Positions 27,944 to 38,255 of a DNA stretch of 64,000 nt are shown here, piece by piece. Position 1 is the first letter of the stretch; every line of letters starts with the position of its first letter. The notes beneath the pieces are model-generated. The model ran no database searches and was not told where the DNA came from. It worked only from the letters and a program-made list of their open reading frames with translations. Source of the stretch: Serratia inhibens (GTDB lineage Bacteria > Pseudomonadota > Gammaproteobacteria > Enterobacterales > Enterobacteriaceae). The position numbers were made by a program, and so were the translations under genes. The stretch is taken from the NCBI RefSeq assembly GCF_003591175.1, contig NZ_QYYG01000006.1:1-64000 (forward strand), written 5' to 3'.

Positions 27944-28839
27944 TGATTGCGAGCGGCGAAAGCCTTGCTGAACCAGTCGATAAAGACCCGCACCCGTGGC
28001 GACAGTTGGCGGTTACGCGGGTAGAGCAGCGAAACCGGCATCGGTGTGGACGGGCATTGCGGTAGCAGCGGCACCAGTTTGCCGCTGACCAAATCGTCAA
28101 GCAGGTGATAGCGCGGTACCTGGATAATCCCCAGCCCCATGCGCGCCGCCGCGACCAGGCTTTCCGCTGCGCTGACCGACACCGTACTGGGCAATGTCAC
28201 CTGTTGTGGCTGGCCGTTGACGCTAAACTCCAGCGGCATCACCGCGCCGGTAGCCGAGGAGCGAAACCCGACCATATGGTGCCCCTGAAGTTGATCAATG
28301 CTGAGCGGTGTACCGAAGCGCCGCAGGTATTCCGGCGCGGCGCAGGTGACTTCTTCCAGCCCCCCCAATCGACGCGCTGCCATATCGCTGTCTTTCAGCT
28401 TGCCGACGCGTACCACGCAGTCGATGCCTTCCCGTACCGGATCCACCAGCCTGTCACCTTCGCTCATGTAAAATTCGATATCCGGATACTGAGCTAAAAA
28501 GTCGGGTAAGACCGGCAGCAGAAAATGTCGTGCCAGCGTGCCATGCACGTCGATGCGCAACAGCCCGCGCGGCTTGGCGCCGGCAAACGCCATTTCGGCA
28601 TCTTCGATATCGGCCAGAATGATCAGGCAACGCTGATAGTAGGCTTCGCCATCCAGCGTCGGGCTGACATGGCGCGTGGTACGCTGCAGCAGCCGCACCT
28701 GTAACCGCGCCTCCAGCTGTTTGATGGCATCGGTCACCGTCGAACGCGGCAGGTTCATATCCTGTGCGGCCCGGGTAAAACTGCGCTGTTCCACCACGCG
28801 GGTGAACAGGCGCATCGCATCGATTCTGTCCATCGTCAT
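27940..28839 (-). CDS. LysR-family regulator
   Basis: A 299-residue LysR regulator: winged helix-turn-helix at the N-terminus (AMRLFTRVVEQRSFTRAA, STVTDAIKQLEARLQ) and effector domain from about residue 90. It belongs to the group that often regulates a divergently transcribed oxidoreductase. I use the ATG of MTMDRID; an ATG two codons later is equally possible. A longer frame to 29064 would run through the intergenic region and into the divergent SDR gene and is rejected. Confidence 0.9.
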   Translation of the reverse strand: MTMDRIDAMRLFTRVVEQRSFTRAAQDMNLPRSTVTDAIKQLEARLQVRLLQRTTRHVSPTLDGEAYYQRCLIILADIEDAEMAFAGAKPRGLLRIDVHGTLARHFLLPVLPDFLAQYPDIEFYMSEGDRLVDPVREGIDCVVRVGKLKDSDMAARRLGGLEEVTCAAPEYLRRFGTPLSIDQLQGHHMVGFRSSATGAVMPLEFSVNGQPQQVTLPSTVSVSAAESLVAAARMGLGIIQVPRYHLLDDLVSGKLVPLLPQCPSTPMPVSLLYPRNRQLSPRVRVFIDWFSKAFAARNQ

Positions 28840-28850
28840 TATTCGTTTTT

Positions 28851-28869
28851 TTCGGATAGTGATAACGAA
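28851..28869. promoter_or_regulatory. candidate LysR box
   Basis: TTCG-N11-CGAA, the classical T-N11-A geometry, flanked by the wider repeat ATTCGTT (28841) / AACGAAT (28864). It lies 12 bp from the LysR start and about 90 bp from the divergent SDR gene. Confidence 0.6.
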
Positions 28870-28957
28870 TTTTAGGGGATTATTCGCCGATGCGAAAGGT
28901 GCATGATCACTCCACATCGGCAAGCCTGCCGACGCTGACCTGACGAGGATTGAGAAG

Positions 28958-29698
28958 ATGAGCAACAGTAACCCGCAAATCGCCATTGTGACCGGAGCCT
29001 CTCGCGGCATTGGCGCCGCCATTGCCGAGCGACTGGCAGCGGACGGTTTTACCGTGATCGTCAACTATTCGGGCAACCAGGCATTGGCCGATGAGCTGGT
29101 GCGAAAAATTGAACAAAACGGCGGTCGCGCGCTGAGCGCCAAGGCAGACGTCAGCGATGCGGCCGCAGTCGCCCAACTGTTTGACCGCGCCGAACAAGCC
29201 TTCGGCGGCGTCGATATCCTGGTGAATAACGCCGGGGTCATCGCCCTGGCACCGGTAGCGGAAATGAGCGACTCCGACGTCGATCGTCTGATCGACATTA
29301 ATCTGAAAGGCACCTTCAACACGCTGCGTGAAGCGGCAAAGCGCCTGCGCGACAATGGTCGCATCATTAACTTTTCTTCCAGCGTGGTGGGGTTGCTGCA
29401 ACCGGGGTATGGCATGTACGCCGCCAGCAAGGCTGCGGTTGAAGCGCTGACCAGCGTATTGGCGAAAGAGCTGCGCGGCCGCAACATTACCGTCAATGCG
29501 ATTGCGCCTGGGCCGACTGCCACCAGCTTGTTCCTGGACGGCAAAACCCCGGATCTGATCGAGCGTCTGGCGAAGATGGCGCCGCTGGAACGCCTGGGCC
29601 AACCGCAGGATATCGCCGCAGCGGTATCCTTCCTGGCCGGTGCCGACGGCAGCTGGGTCAACGGCCAAACCCTGCGCGCCAACGGTGGCATCATCTGA
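28958..29698 (+). CDS. short-chain dehydrogenase/reductase
   Basis: A 246-residue classical SDR. The NAD(P) motif is TGASRGIG (residues about 10-17), NNAG is near 88, catalytic Ser lies in NFSSSVVG and the YxxxK pair in YAASK (about 151-155). The C-terminal NGQTLRANGGI is typical of 3-oxoacyl-ACP-reductase-like members. The substrate is not predictable. It is divergent from the LysR gene, which is its likely regulator. Confidence 0.92.
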   Translation: MSNSNPQIAIVTGASRGIGAAIAERLAADGFTVIVNYSGNQALADELVRKIEQNGGRALSAKADVSDAAAVAQLFDRAEQAFGGVDILVNNAGVIALAPVAEMSDSDVDRLIDINLKGTFNTLREAAKRLRDNGRIINFSSSVVGLLQPGYGMYAASKAAVEALTSVLAKELRGRNITVNAIAPGPTATSLFLDGKTPDLIERLAKMAPLERLGQPQDIAAAVSFLAGADGSWVNGQTLRANGGII

Positions 29699-29773
29699 TC
29701 CTGCGCAAAGTTCGCGGTTTCCCGTTGCCGGATCGGGTATCCTGTGGCGGGCAAATTCAGGGCGGGAGCGTTT

Positions 29774-29971
29774 ATGGCAGGTAACAATAACTCAGGGGAC
29801 GACGGCGTTCGGTCGCCCTGCGTCGCCCTTTGTCGGATTGATGCCGATAAGCAGTGGTGTCGGGGCTGTTGGCGCACGCTGGACGAAATCGCCGCCTGGC
29901 CAACCGCCAACGACGAGGAGAAGCGCGCCATCTGGCAACGTCTCCGGCTGCGTGCGGAGATGAATAAATAG
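29774..29971 (+). CDS. DUF1289 small cysteine-rich protein
   Basis: A 65-residue protein with the DUF1289 pattern SPCVALCRIDADKQWCRGCWRTLDE: four cysteines (CxxxC...CxxC) in the first half, suggesting a small metal or Fe-S site. The start is the ATG of MAGNNNS, preceded by GGGAGCGTTT; an in-frame ATG 30 bp upstream lacks a good ribosome binding site. Function unknown. It lies 75 bp after the SDR gene and 71 bp before the toxin-antitoxin pair. Confidence 0.8.
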   Translation: MAGNNNSGDDGVRSPCVALCRIDADKQWCRGCWRTLDEIAAWPTANDEEKRAIWQRLRLRAEMNK

Positions 29972-29998
29972 ACAAGGCTATTGAGTAACCCCTATTGA

Positions 29999-30018
29999 TG
30001 TAGCACAATTGAGCTACA
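29999..30018. promoter_or_regulatory. 20-bp near-perfect palindrome before the toxin-antitoxin operon
   Basis: TGTAGCACAATTGAGCTACA reads the same on both strands except for one mirrored pair. It ends 24 bp before the antitoxin start, where an autorepressor operator of a ribbon-helix-helix antitoxin is expected. Confidence 0.7.
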
Positions 30019-30042
30019 TTCGCTCTTTCAGCGCTGAGGTTT

Positions 30043-30339
30043 ATGACTATGCCGACCACCACCATTCGTCTACCTGAAGAACTTAAAGCTCGAGTCGCGG
30101 CCGTGGCTGAGCAAGCCGGTGTGACCTCGCATAACTTTATTCTGCAGGCGATTGCAGAGAAAACTCAGCGCGAAGAATTGCGTAGCGATTTTGAAGATGA
30201 AGCGGAAAAACGTTACGCCAGGATTATCGCTACCGGTGAGACCCTCTCTTGGAAGGAGATGCGTGGTTATCTGGAAAATTATGCGGCGGGGGACATTGCG
30301 GCCACCAAACCTTCGGTTAAAAAGTTGGGACGCGGATGA
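30043..30339 (+). CDS. ribbon-helix-helix antitoxin (CopG/ParD-like)
   Basis: A 98-residue protein with an N-terminal ribbon-helix-helix (TTTIRLPEELKARVAAVAEQ, then VTSHNFILQAIAE) that should bind the palindrome upstream. The C-terminal half (SWKEMRGYLENYAAGD) is the likely toxin-neutralising part. The start may be ATG 30043 or ATG 30049; GAGG lies 3 or 9 nt upstream respectively, which favours the second. It overlaps the toxin gene by 4 nt (ATGA), as in most type II toxin-antitoxin operons. Confidence 0.85.
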   Translation: MTMPTTTIRLPEELKARVAAVAEQAGVTSHNFILQAIAEKTQREELRSDFEDEAEKRYARIIATGETLSWKEMRGYLENYAAGDIAATKPSVKKLGRG

Positions 30340-30626
30340 CAAAGGTCGAGCTGGCGCCAGAGGTCAGGGATGATATTGAGCGTATTCTCGTCCATTTGGC
30401 AGATCACGAGGTCGCAGATGCCGGACTGCGAATTCAGGAAATTATCCAGGCGATTGCGGTGCTGGAACATAATCCGTTAATTGGCAGGCCGCTGAGTGCA
30501 GGAAAGCGCGAGTTGATCATAGGTCAGCAAAGCAAAGGATATTTGGCCCTCTACAAATATATTCCTGATATTGATACTGCATTTGTTCTGGCGATCCGCA
30601 GCCAGAAAGAACTGGGCTATGAATAG
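30336..30626 (+). CDS. RelE/ParE-superfamily toxin
   Basis: A 96-residue protein of the ParE type: an N-terminal helical hairpin (LAPEVRDDIERILVHLADHE), NPLIGRPL in the middle, and a C-terminal strand pair with YLALYKYIPDIDTAFVLAIRSQKE. ParE-group members poison DNA gyrase, while RelE-group members cleave mRNA. The absence of clear RelE catalytic residues favours ParE-like. It is translationally coupled to the antitoxin. Confidence 0.85.
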   Translation: MTKVELAPEVRDDIERILVHLADHEVADAGLRIQEIIQAIAVLEHNPLIGRPLSAGKRELIIGQQSKGYLALYKYIPDIDTAFVLAIRSQKELGYE

Positions 30627-30667
30627 CGCGATACCGGACCTTGCAGGCCGATATCGCGATAATCCCC

Positions 30668-33773
<3,106 letters not shown>

Positions 33774-33792
<19 letters not shown>

Positions 33793-34178
33793 AATGCGGT
33801 TACTCCCTGTCGAACGTTTGCAACGTCTTGCGTGGTGCCGAGCAGCTCAAAGCGATAAAGAAAAGGCACCTGACATTTTTTGGCGATGATGTCGCCGGCA
33901 ATGCCGTACGCTGCGCCGAAGTTGGTATTCCCGGCGGCGATAACGCCGCGCAGGTATGAACGGTTCTGCGGATCGTTGAGAAAGCGGATCACCTGGATTG
34001 GTACGGCCCCCACGGCGCTGCCGCCGCCATAGCTGGGCACAATCAGGATATAGGGTTCTTCCATCAGCAATTTGCTGCGTGCGCCGGCGATCGGAATGCG
34101 CCTCGCCGGCAAGCCCAGTTTTTCAACGAACCTGTGGGTGTTCTCCGAACTGCTGGAGAAATAAACCAACGGGTGCAT
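33774..34178 (-). CDS. nrdI: flavodoxin-like NrdI
   Basis: A 134-residue flavoprotein that supplies the oxidant to build the dimanganese-tyrosyl radical in NrdF. The FMN phosphate loop is [13 protein letters not shown] at the N-terminus, PSYGGG is near residue 49, and [14 protein letters not shown] is near 79. It lies 8 bp after nrdH and overlaps nrdE, so translation is likely coupled. Confidence 0.96.
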
Positions 34179-34186
34179 AGCGGGCC

Positions 34187-34423
34187 TCAGGACGCGAGGG
34201 CGTGGGCCAGGGCGCCAATTTTATCGGGACGGAAACCCGACCAGTGATCGTCGCCGGTGATAATCACCGGAACCTGCTGATAACCCAGCGATTTAACATG
34301 GTTTAGCGCCTGTTGATCCTGAGTGAGGTCGATCACCTGATAGCCGATGCCTTGTTGATCAAAGGCGCGATAGGTGGCGTTGCACTGGACACAGTCCGGT
34401 TTACTGTAAATAATAATGCTCAT
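34187..34423 (-). CDS. nrdH: glutaredoxin-like electron donor NrdH
   Basis: A small thioredoxin-reductase-dependent redoxin (about 79 residues) that reduces NrdEF. The CxxC active site is CVQC (residues about 10-13), and the NrdH-specific WSGFRPD is present near the C-terminus. Two starts compete: ATG 34423 (MSIIIYSKP), which I use because it fits the family length, and ATG 34432 (MRIMSII), which is closer to AAAAGG. First gene of the operon. Confidence 0.92.
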   Translation of the reverse strand: MSIIIYSKPDCVQCNATYRAFDQQGIGYQVIDLTQDQQALNHVKSLGYQQVPVIITGDDHWSGFRPDKIGALAHALAS

Positions 34424-34540
34424 GATTCGCATTTGCCTTTTAGGGTGAAGGAAAGGCGGACAGGTCAGATAACGGAGCATTGAACGGCGTTTCTGACGGC
34501 GTTAACCAGCGACAAATCATACCGACACTGGATAACCTGA

Positions 34541-34587
34541 ATACTATATGTGGATATTTTATTTATCAACCACGCTATATATAGTGT
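34541..34587. promoter_or_regulatory. pair of NrdR boxes upstream of nrdHIEF
   Basis: ACGCTATATATAGTGT (34572-34587) is nearly the NrdR consensus. A weaker second box, ATACTATATGTGGATA, lies at 34541-34556. Their cores are 31 bp apart, three helical turns, the spacing usual for NrdR pairs. NrdR represses ribonucleotide reductase genes when dATP is high. Confidence 0.85.
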
Positions 34588-34670
34588 TTTGATGGTTTTT
34601 TCGCTAAGGCCGCAGTGGGGCTGGATCTGGGGGCGGGAAATTTATTTCGAGGGCCTGCCGGTTGGTGGAA

Positions 34671-34691
34671 CCCCTCTCGCAAGGAGAGGGG
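34671..34691 (-). terminator. stem-loop after the AhpD-like gene
   Basis: CCCCTCTC and GAGAGGGG flank the loop GCAAG, 14 bp beyond the stop of the AhpD-like gene. Only a short TT follows on the minus strand. Confidence 0.6.
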
Positions 34692-34704
34692 AAATGCAGC
34701 CTGA

Positions 34705-35136
34705 TTACTGGCGCATGCTGACGGCCAGGCGGTTAAAGGCGTTCATGATGCTGATGGCGAAGGTCAGATCGGCAATTTCTGTGTCGCTGAAGTGCGCACG
34801 CAGCGCCTCAAATGCGCTATCCGGTGCGCCGGTAGCGGCGATCAGCGTCACGGATTCCGCCCACTCCAGCGCCGCGCGTTCGCGTTCGCTGAATGCATTG
34901 CTGACGCGCCAGCCCGCCAGTTGGTCCAGTTTGTCGTTACTGATGCCGCTTTCGCGCAGCGCCTTGCCGTGCATCTCCAGGCAGAACGCGCAGCCGTTGA
35001 TTTGGGAGACGCGCATAAACATCAGCTCAATGGTCGCCTTGTCCAGGGCGCCTTTCTCCAGCGCCATCAGCGCGCTTACCAGGCCTTTATAGGGGGCGGC
35101 AGAGAGTTCGGCGTATTTCAATCGTTGCTTAATCAT
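34705..35136 (-). CDS. AhpD-like carboxymuconolactone decarboxylase-family protein
   Basis: A 143-residue alkylhydroperoxidase AhpD-core protein. The signature ELMFMRVSQINGCAFCLEMH contains the redox CxxC and proton-relay His. Such proteins act as small peroxidases or redox partners. I start at ATG 35136 (MIKQRLKY); an upstream in-frame TTG is possible. It is divergent from a MocR/PdxR-type regulator 97 bp away, which may regulate it. Confidence 0.9.
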   Translation of the reverse strand: MIKQRLKYAELSAAPYKGLVSALMALEKGALDKATIELMFMRVSQINGCAFCLEMHGKALRESGISNDKLDQLAGWRVSNAFSERERAALEWAESVTLIAATGAPDSAFEALRAHFSDTEIADLTFAISIMNAFNRLAVSMRQ

Positions 35137-35233
35137 GGTCAACCTCGGTTAGCGGATAGCAAAATCATGGGGGCTACTTTAGCGGCGATATGGACTATGC
35201 TATAGGGCCATAAAATGATTATTTAACCGGGCC

Positions 35234-36670
35234 ATGATGCACCAGTTTCTTTCCACCCTGCGGCTGGATAACCAGCTTGGCGAACCGCTCTACCGGCAGA
35301 TTTATCTGCGGGTTAAAGACGCCATTGCGCAGGGAGCGTTGCTGGCAGGCAGCAGGTTGCCTTCGGTACGGGGGCTGGCGAGCGATTTGGGCGTCGCGCG
35401 TGCCACGGTAGAAAGCGCTTATGCTCAGCTGATTGCCGAAGGTTTTTTGCAAAGCCGGGGGCAGGCGGGCACCTATGTTTCACCGCAGTTACCTGACCTG
35501 CCGGTACGCGCCGCGCCGGTGGCGGAACCCTTGCCGGCGGTGGCACCGAACTCGCTGCATCCGAACGGAATGATGCCGCCGTTTCAACTGGGGCTACCGG
35601 CGCTGGACGCCTTTCCACGCGCGTTGTGGCAGCGGATTGTCGCCCGTCAGCTGCGCACCGGCACCACGGCATCGCTGGCGCATCCGCCCACCAATGGCCT
35701 GCCGGAACTGCGTGCGGCCATCGTCAATTATTTGCATCTTTCTCGGGGCATCAGCTGCCGGCCGGAGCAGGTCTTCGTTTGCGCCGGTTATCAGGCGTTG
35801 CTCGATCGGGTTATCGGCACCTTGTTGACACCGGGTGATGACGTGTGGCTGGAGGATCCGGGGTATCCGGTGACGCTGCCGCTGTTTCGCGCTGCCGGCA
35901 TGCGGCCAGTGGCGGTGCCGGTTGACGAGCAGGGGATGGATATCGCCGCCGGTATTAGCGCTGCGCCAGGCGCACGCATGGCGGTGTTGACGCCGACGCA
36001 TCAAAGCCCGCTGGGCGTGTCGCTCAGCCTGGCAAGGCGTATGGCGTTGTTGGAATGGGCGCAGCAGCGCGCGGCGTGGATCCTTGAAGATGACTATGAC
36101 AGTGAGGTCCGCTATCACGGCCGGCCGCTGCCGCCGCTGAAGAGCCTCGATCGCCAGGGACGGGTGCTGTACGCCGGCACCTTCAGCAAAACCCTGTTCC
36201 CGGCTTTGCGGATGGCTTATTTGGTGGTGCCTGTCGGGCTGGTGGAGGCCTTTGGCCACAGCAGCCGGCTGCGGGGCTGCGGTTGCCCGCCGTTGATGCA
36301 GGCCAGCGTGGCGGACTTTATCAATCAGGGGCATTTTTACCGCCATTTGAAGCGAATGCGGCCGATCTACCGTCAACGGCGTGAATGGCTGGCGCAGGCG
36401 ATCGAGCAACAGTTGAGCGAGCATCTTGCCGTGACGTCGCAGGCGGGCGGCATTCAGTTATTGGCTCGCCTGACGGCGTCGTCGGGGCAGGACAAGCGTC
36501 TGGCGCAGCGCGGCTGGGAGGAAGGGCTGTCGCTGCAGGCGTTGTCGGATTGGCAGATAGCTCACCCTTCAGCAGAGGGCCTGTTAATGGGCTTTGCCAA
36601 CTTCACACAGCGGACGGATGCGGAACGGGCGGTGGCCAGACTGGCCAGGTTATTCAACGGCGGAAATTAA
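35234..36670 (+). CDS. MocR/PdxR-family regulator (GntR domain plus aminotransferase domain)
   Basis: A 478-residue fusion. Residues 1-75 are a GntR winged helix (GEPLYRQIYLRVKDAI, GSRLPSVRGLASDLGVARATVESAY). Residues about 110-470 are a fold-type-I aminotransferase-like domain with PLP-lysine motif GTFSKTLFPALRM and EDDYDSEVR. MocR proteins sense PLP or amino compounds. The divergent AhpD-like gene is the obvious candidate target; the intergenic TATGG-N14-CCATA may be the operator. A hairpin with 9-bp arms follows. Confidence 0.93.
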   Translation: MMHQFLSTLRLDNQLGEPLYRQIYLRVKDAIAQGALLAGSRLPSVRGLASDLGVARATVESAYAQLIAEGFLQSRGQAGTYVSPQLPDLPVRAAPVAEPLPAVAPNSLHPNGMMPPFQLGLPALDAFPRALWQRIVARQLRTGTTASLAHPPTNGLPELRAAIVNYLHLSRGISCRPEQVFVCAGYQALLDRVIGTLLTPGDDVWLEDPGYPVTLPLFRAAGMRPVAVPVDEQGMDIAAGISAAPGARMAVLTPTHQSPLGVSLSLARRMALLEWAQQRAAWILEDDYDSEVRYHGRPLPPLKSLDRQGRVLYAGTFSKTLFPALRMAYLVVPVGLVEAFGHSSRLRGCGCPPLMQASVADFINQGHFYRHLKRMRPIYRQRREWLAQAIEQQLSEHLAVTSQAGGIQLLARLTASSGQDKRLAQRGWEEGLSLQALSDWQIAHPSAEGLLMGFANFTQRTDAERAVARLARLFNGGN

Positions 36671-36672
36671 AC

Positions 36673-36694
36673 GGCCCGCGGTTTCCCGCGGGCC
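36673..36694. terminator. stem-loop between mocR and ygaM
   Basis: Perfect 9-bp stem GGCCCGCGG / CCGCGGGCC with loop TTTC between convergent genes. Confidence 0.75.
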
Positions 36695-36733
36695 AGACGC
36701 ACATCTGTTTTATCTTTATGACTGCAAGGGGTG

Positions 36734-37042
36734 TTAACGCCGGGCCAGCAGAACGCCGAGGACGATGCCAACAGCGGCCCCGATCCCTACGCCCTGCCAA
36801 GGTTTGTCGTGCACATAGCTGTCGGCTTGATCGACGGCGTCGCGTGCGTGTTGTGTCAGACTGCTGGAGCCGTTGAAGCGTGCGCGGGCATCGCGTAATA
36901 CGCCTTTTGCCTTGCTGTGCAGCTCTTTCAGTTCCTCTTTGGTCTTGTCACCGGATTCGCGTAGCACTTCATCCAGCGTATCCGCCAAAAGAGTGACGTC
37001 CTGATCGATGTCGCGTTCTGTTTTTTCTGATTTCCTAAACAT
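36734..37042 (-). CDS. ygaM: DUF883/ElaB-type membrane-anchored protein YgaM
   Basis: A 102-residue protein. The N-terminal two thirds are charged and helical ([36 protein letters not shown]). The C-terminus has one glycine-rich membrane segment ([18 protein letters not shown]), the hallmark of the ElaB/YqjD/YgaM group of inner-membrane, ribosome-associated stationary-phase proteins. In E. coli ygaM lies next to nrdH, and ygaC beyond it; here the order ygaM-ygaC is kept but about 7 kb has been inserted. Confidence 0.85.
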   Translation of the reverse strand: MFRKSEKTERDIDQDVTLLADTLDEVLRESGDKTKEELKELHSKAKGVLRDARARFNGSSSLTQHARDAVDQADSYVHDKPWQGVGIGAAVGIVLGVLLARR

Positions 37043-37155
37043 TCGGCTCTCCGTTTCGACACATGTCTATTAAGTGTAGACCCTTTTTCAAACTGTGTTG
37101 GCGGTCACGGAAAAAACCGCACCTGGGTTGGCGCTCATTGCCTCATTCTCACTTG

Positions 37156-37169
37156 TACATTTGGTTACG
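37156..37169 (+). promoter_or_regulatory. RstA box upstream of asr
   Basis: TACATTTGGTTACG matches the RstA consensus TACATNTNGTTACA at all but the last base. It lies 102 bp before the asr start. The E. coli asr promoter is activated by RstA through such a box, so acid regulation by RstBA is likely conserved. Confidence 0.75.
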
Positions 37170-37270
37170 CGGCGAAACCAATCACTCACGGAAGCGGCTC
37201 ATCGATTCCTCTAGTATCTGTTTCAACGGCCCAACAGGGCTTACCGAAAAAACACTCTGAGGATTTAAAG

Positions 37271-37684
37271 ATGAAAAAAGTATTAGCCCTGATCGTTGCT
37301 GCTACCATGGGTCTGTCTTCTGTTGCTTTCGCTGCTGATACCGCAACTGCTGCTCCAGCAACCACTACCCCGGCTGCAACCACCACGACTACCGCTGCGC
37401 CGGCCGCTGCTGCTGAGAAAGCGCCAGCTAAAGCAACGCATCACAAGCAAGCGAAACACCACAAAAAAGCCGCTGTTCAGAAAGCTCAGGCCGCTAAAAA
37501 GCACCACAAAAAAGCCGCTGTTCAGAAAGCCCAGGCTGCTAAAAAGCACCACAAAGCCAACAAACAAGCGCCAGCTCAGAAAGCCCAGGCTGCTAAAAAA
37601 CACCACAAAGCGCCAGTGCAGAAAGCTCAGGCCGCTAAAAAACACCACAAAGTTGCCAAAAAAGCCGCTACTCCAGCCGCTTAA
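37271..37684 (+). CDS. asr: acid shock protein Asr
   Basis: A 137-residue periplasmic acid-stress protein. Signal peptide [20 protein letters not shown] (cleaved after AFA-A). An Ala/Thr/Pro-rich segment (23-50) follows, then a basic repeat region (about 60-125) with five copies of a [10 protein letters not shown]-type unit. Asr of E. coli is similarly Lys/His/Ala-rich and is made under moderate acid stress; the repeats vary in number between strains. The start has TGAGG upstream, and a hairpin terminator follows. Confidence 0.93.
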   Translation: MKKVLALIVAATMGLSSVAFAADTATAAPATTTPAATTTTTAAPAAAAEKAPAKATHHKQAKHHKKAAVQKAQAAKKHHKKAAVQKAQAAKKHHKANKQAPAQKAQAAKKHHKAPVQKAQAAKKHHKVAKKAATPAA

Positions 37685-37737
37685 TTGAGTGAAAAATGCG
37701 GGGCCCGAAGGCGCCGCATGATCCAGCCAGTATTCAG

Positions 37738-37763
37738 ACACCCGGTTCGCCGGGTGTTTTCTT
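37738..37763 (+). terminator. asr terminator
   Basis: Stem ACACCCGG / CCGGGTGT closed by the stable TTCG tetraloop, followed by TTTCTTT. Confidence 0.88.
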
Positions 37764-37776
37764 TGAGGGCTATCTG

Positions 37777-37878
37777 ATGATGTTCAATCGCTATCTGTTC
37801 GAAGTGATTTTCAGCGCCGTCACCCTGTGCGGGCTGATCGTCGCCTGGGAACTGTTCCTGGCCGACGGTTTTCTTTAG
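37777..37878 (+). CDS. 33-residue single-pass membrane peptide
   Basis: A short frame beginning MMFNRYLFEV with one predicted membrane helix (about residues 8-29). GAGGG lies 7 nt before the ATG. It sits 92 bp after asr, behind the asr terminator, so it would be made by read-through. E. coli also has a tiny membrane-protein gene beside asr (ydgU); I could not compare sequences, so equivalence is a guess. The 3' end overlaps the convergent SnoaL-like gene by 4 nt. Confidence 0.55.
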   Translation: MMFNRYLFEVIFSAVTLCGLIVAWELFLADGFL

Positions 37879-38255
37879 CGTAGCAGAGGGGTCTCATGCA
37901 GATGCCGCCAGCCCAGGCCGGTTTGGGTCTGTTCAAATACCACCGTGGAGTTGCGCAATGTGGCCGCCTGCCCGGGCAGCGTTTGCCTTTCGCGATAGCT
38001 AACCACCGCACCCGTCGGCCATTCGGCCACTAACGTCATCTCTTCTATTGCGATTTCCAGACCCGGTTTGGCAGCGCGATGCGCGCGGAAAAACGCGTAC
38101 AGTGCGGCGAAATCCAACCTGCCGCCGTTCAGCGCGATCATGCTGAAGGCGGGATCAAAGCGCGCCAGCAGCGCCTGCTCATCACCCGCTCCTTTTTCCA
38201 GCCAGTTTTCAATAGCGACGTGAGCGTCGATCACTTCGGTAAAATATCGGTTCAT
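37875..38255 (-). CDS. SnoaL/DUF4440-type small protein
   Basis: A 126-residue protein with the NTF2-like cone pattern: an N-terminal helix (IDAHVAIENWLEKG), a FDPAFSMIALNGG segment and C-terminal strands (RNSTVVFEQTQTGLGWRHLHETPLL). Many DUF4440 proteins of this kind have no known role. It overlaps the stop of the preceding MFS gene by 4 nt (ATGA), so it is translationally coupled to that exporter. Confidence 0.75.
   Translation of the reverse strand: MNRYFTEVIDAHVAIENWLEKGAGDEQALLARFDPAFSMIALNGGRLDFAALYAFFRAHRAAKPGLEIAIEEMTLVAEWPTGAVVSYRERQTLPGQAATLRNSTVVFEQTQTGLGWRHLHETPLLR

Noticed and set aside
37445-37660. CRISPR-like array
   Set aside because: The regular repeats are in-frame codons of the Lys/His-rich Asr protein, with no variable spacers.
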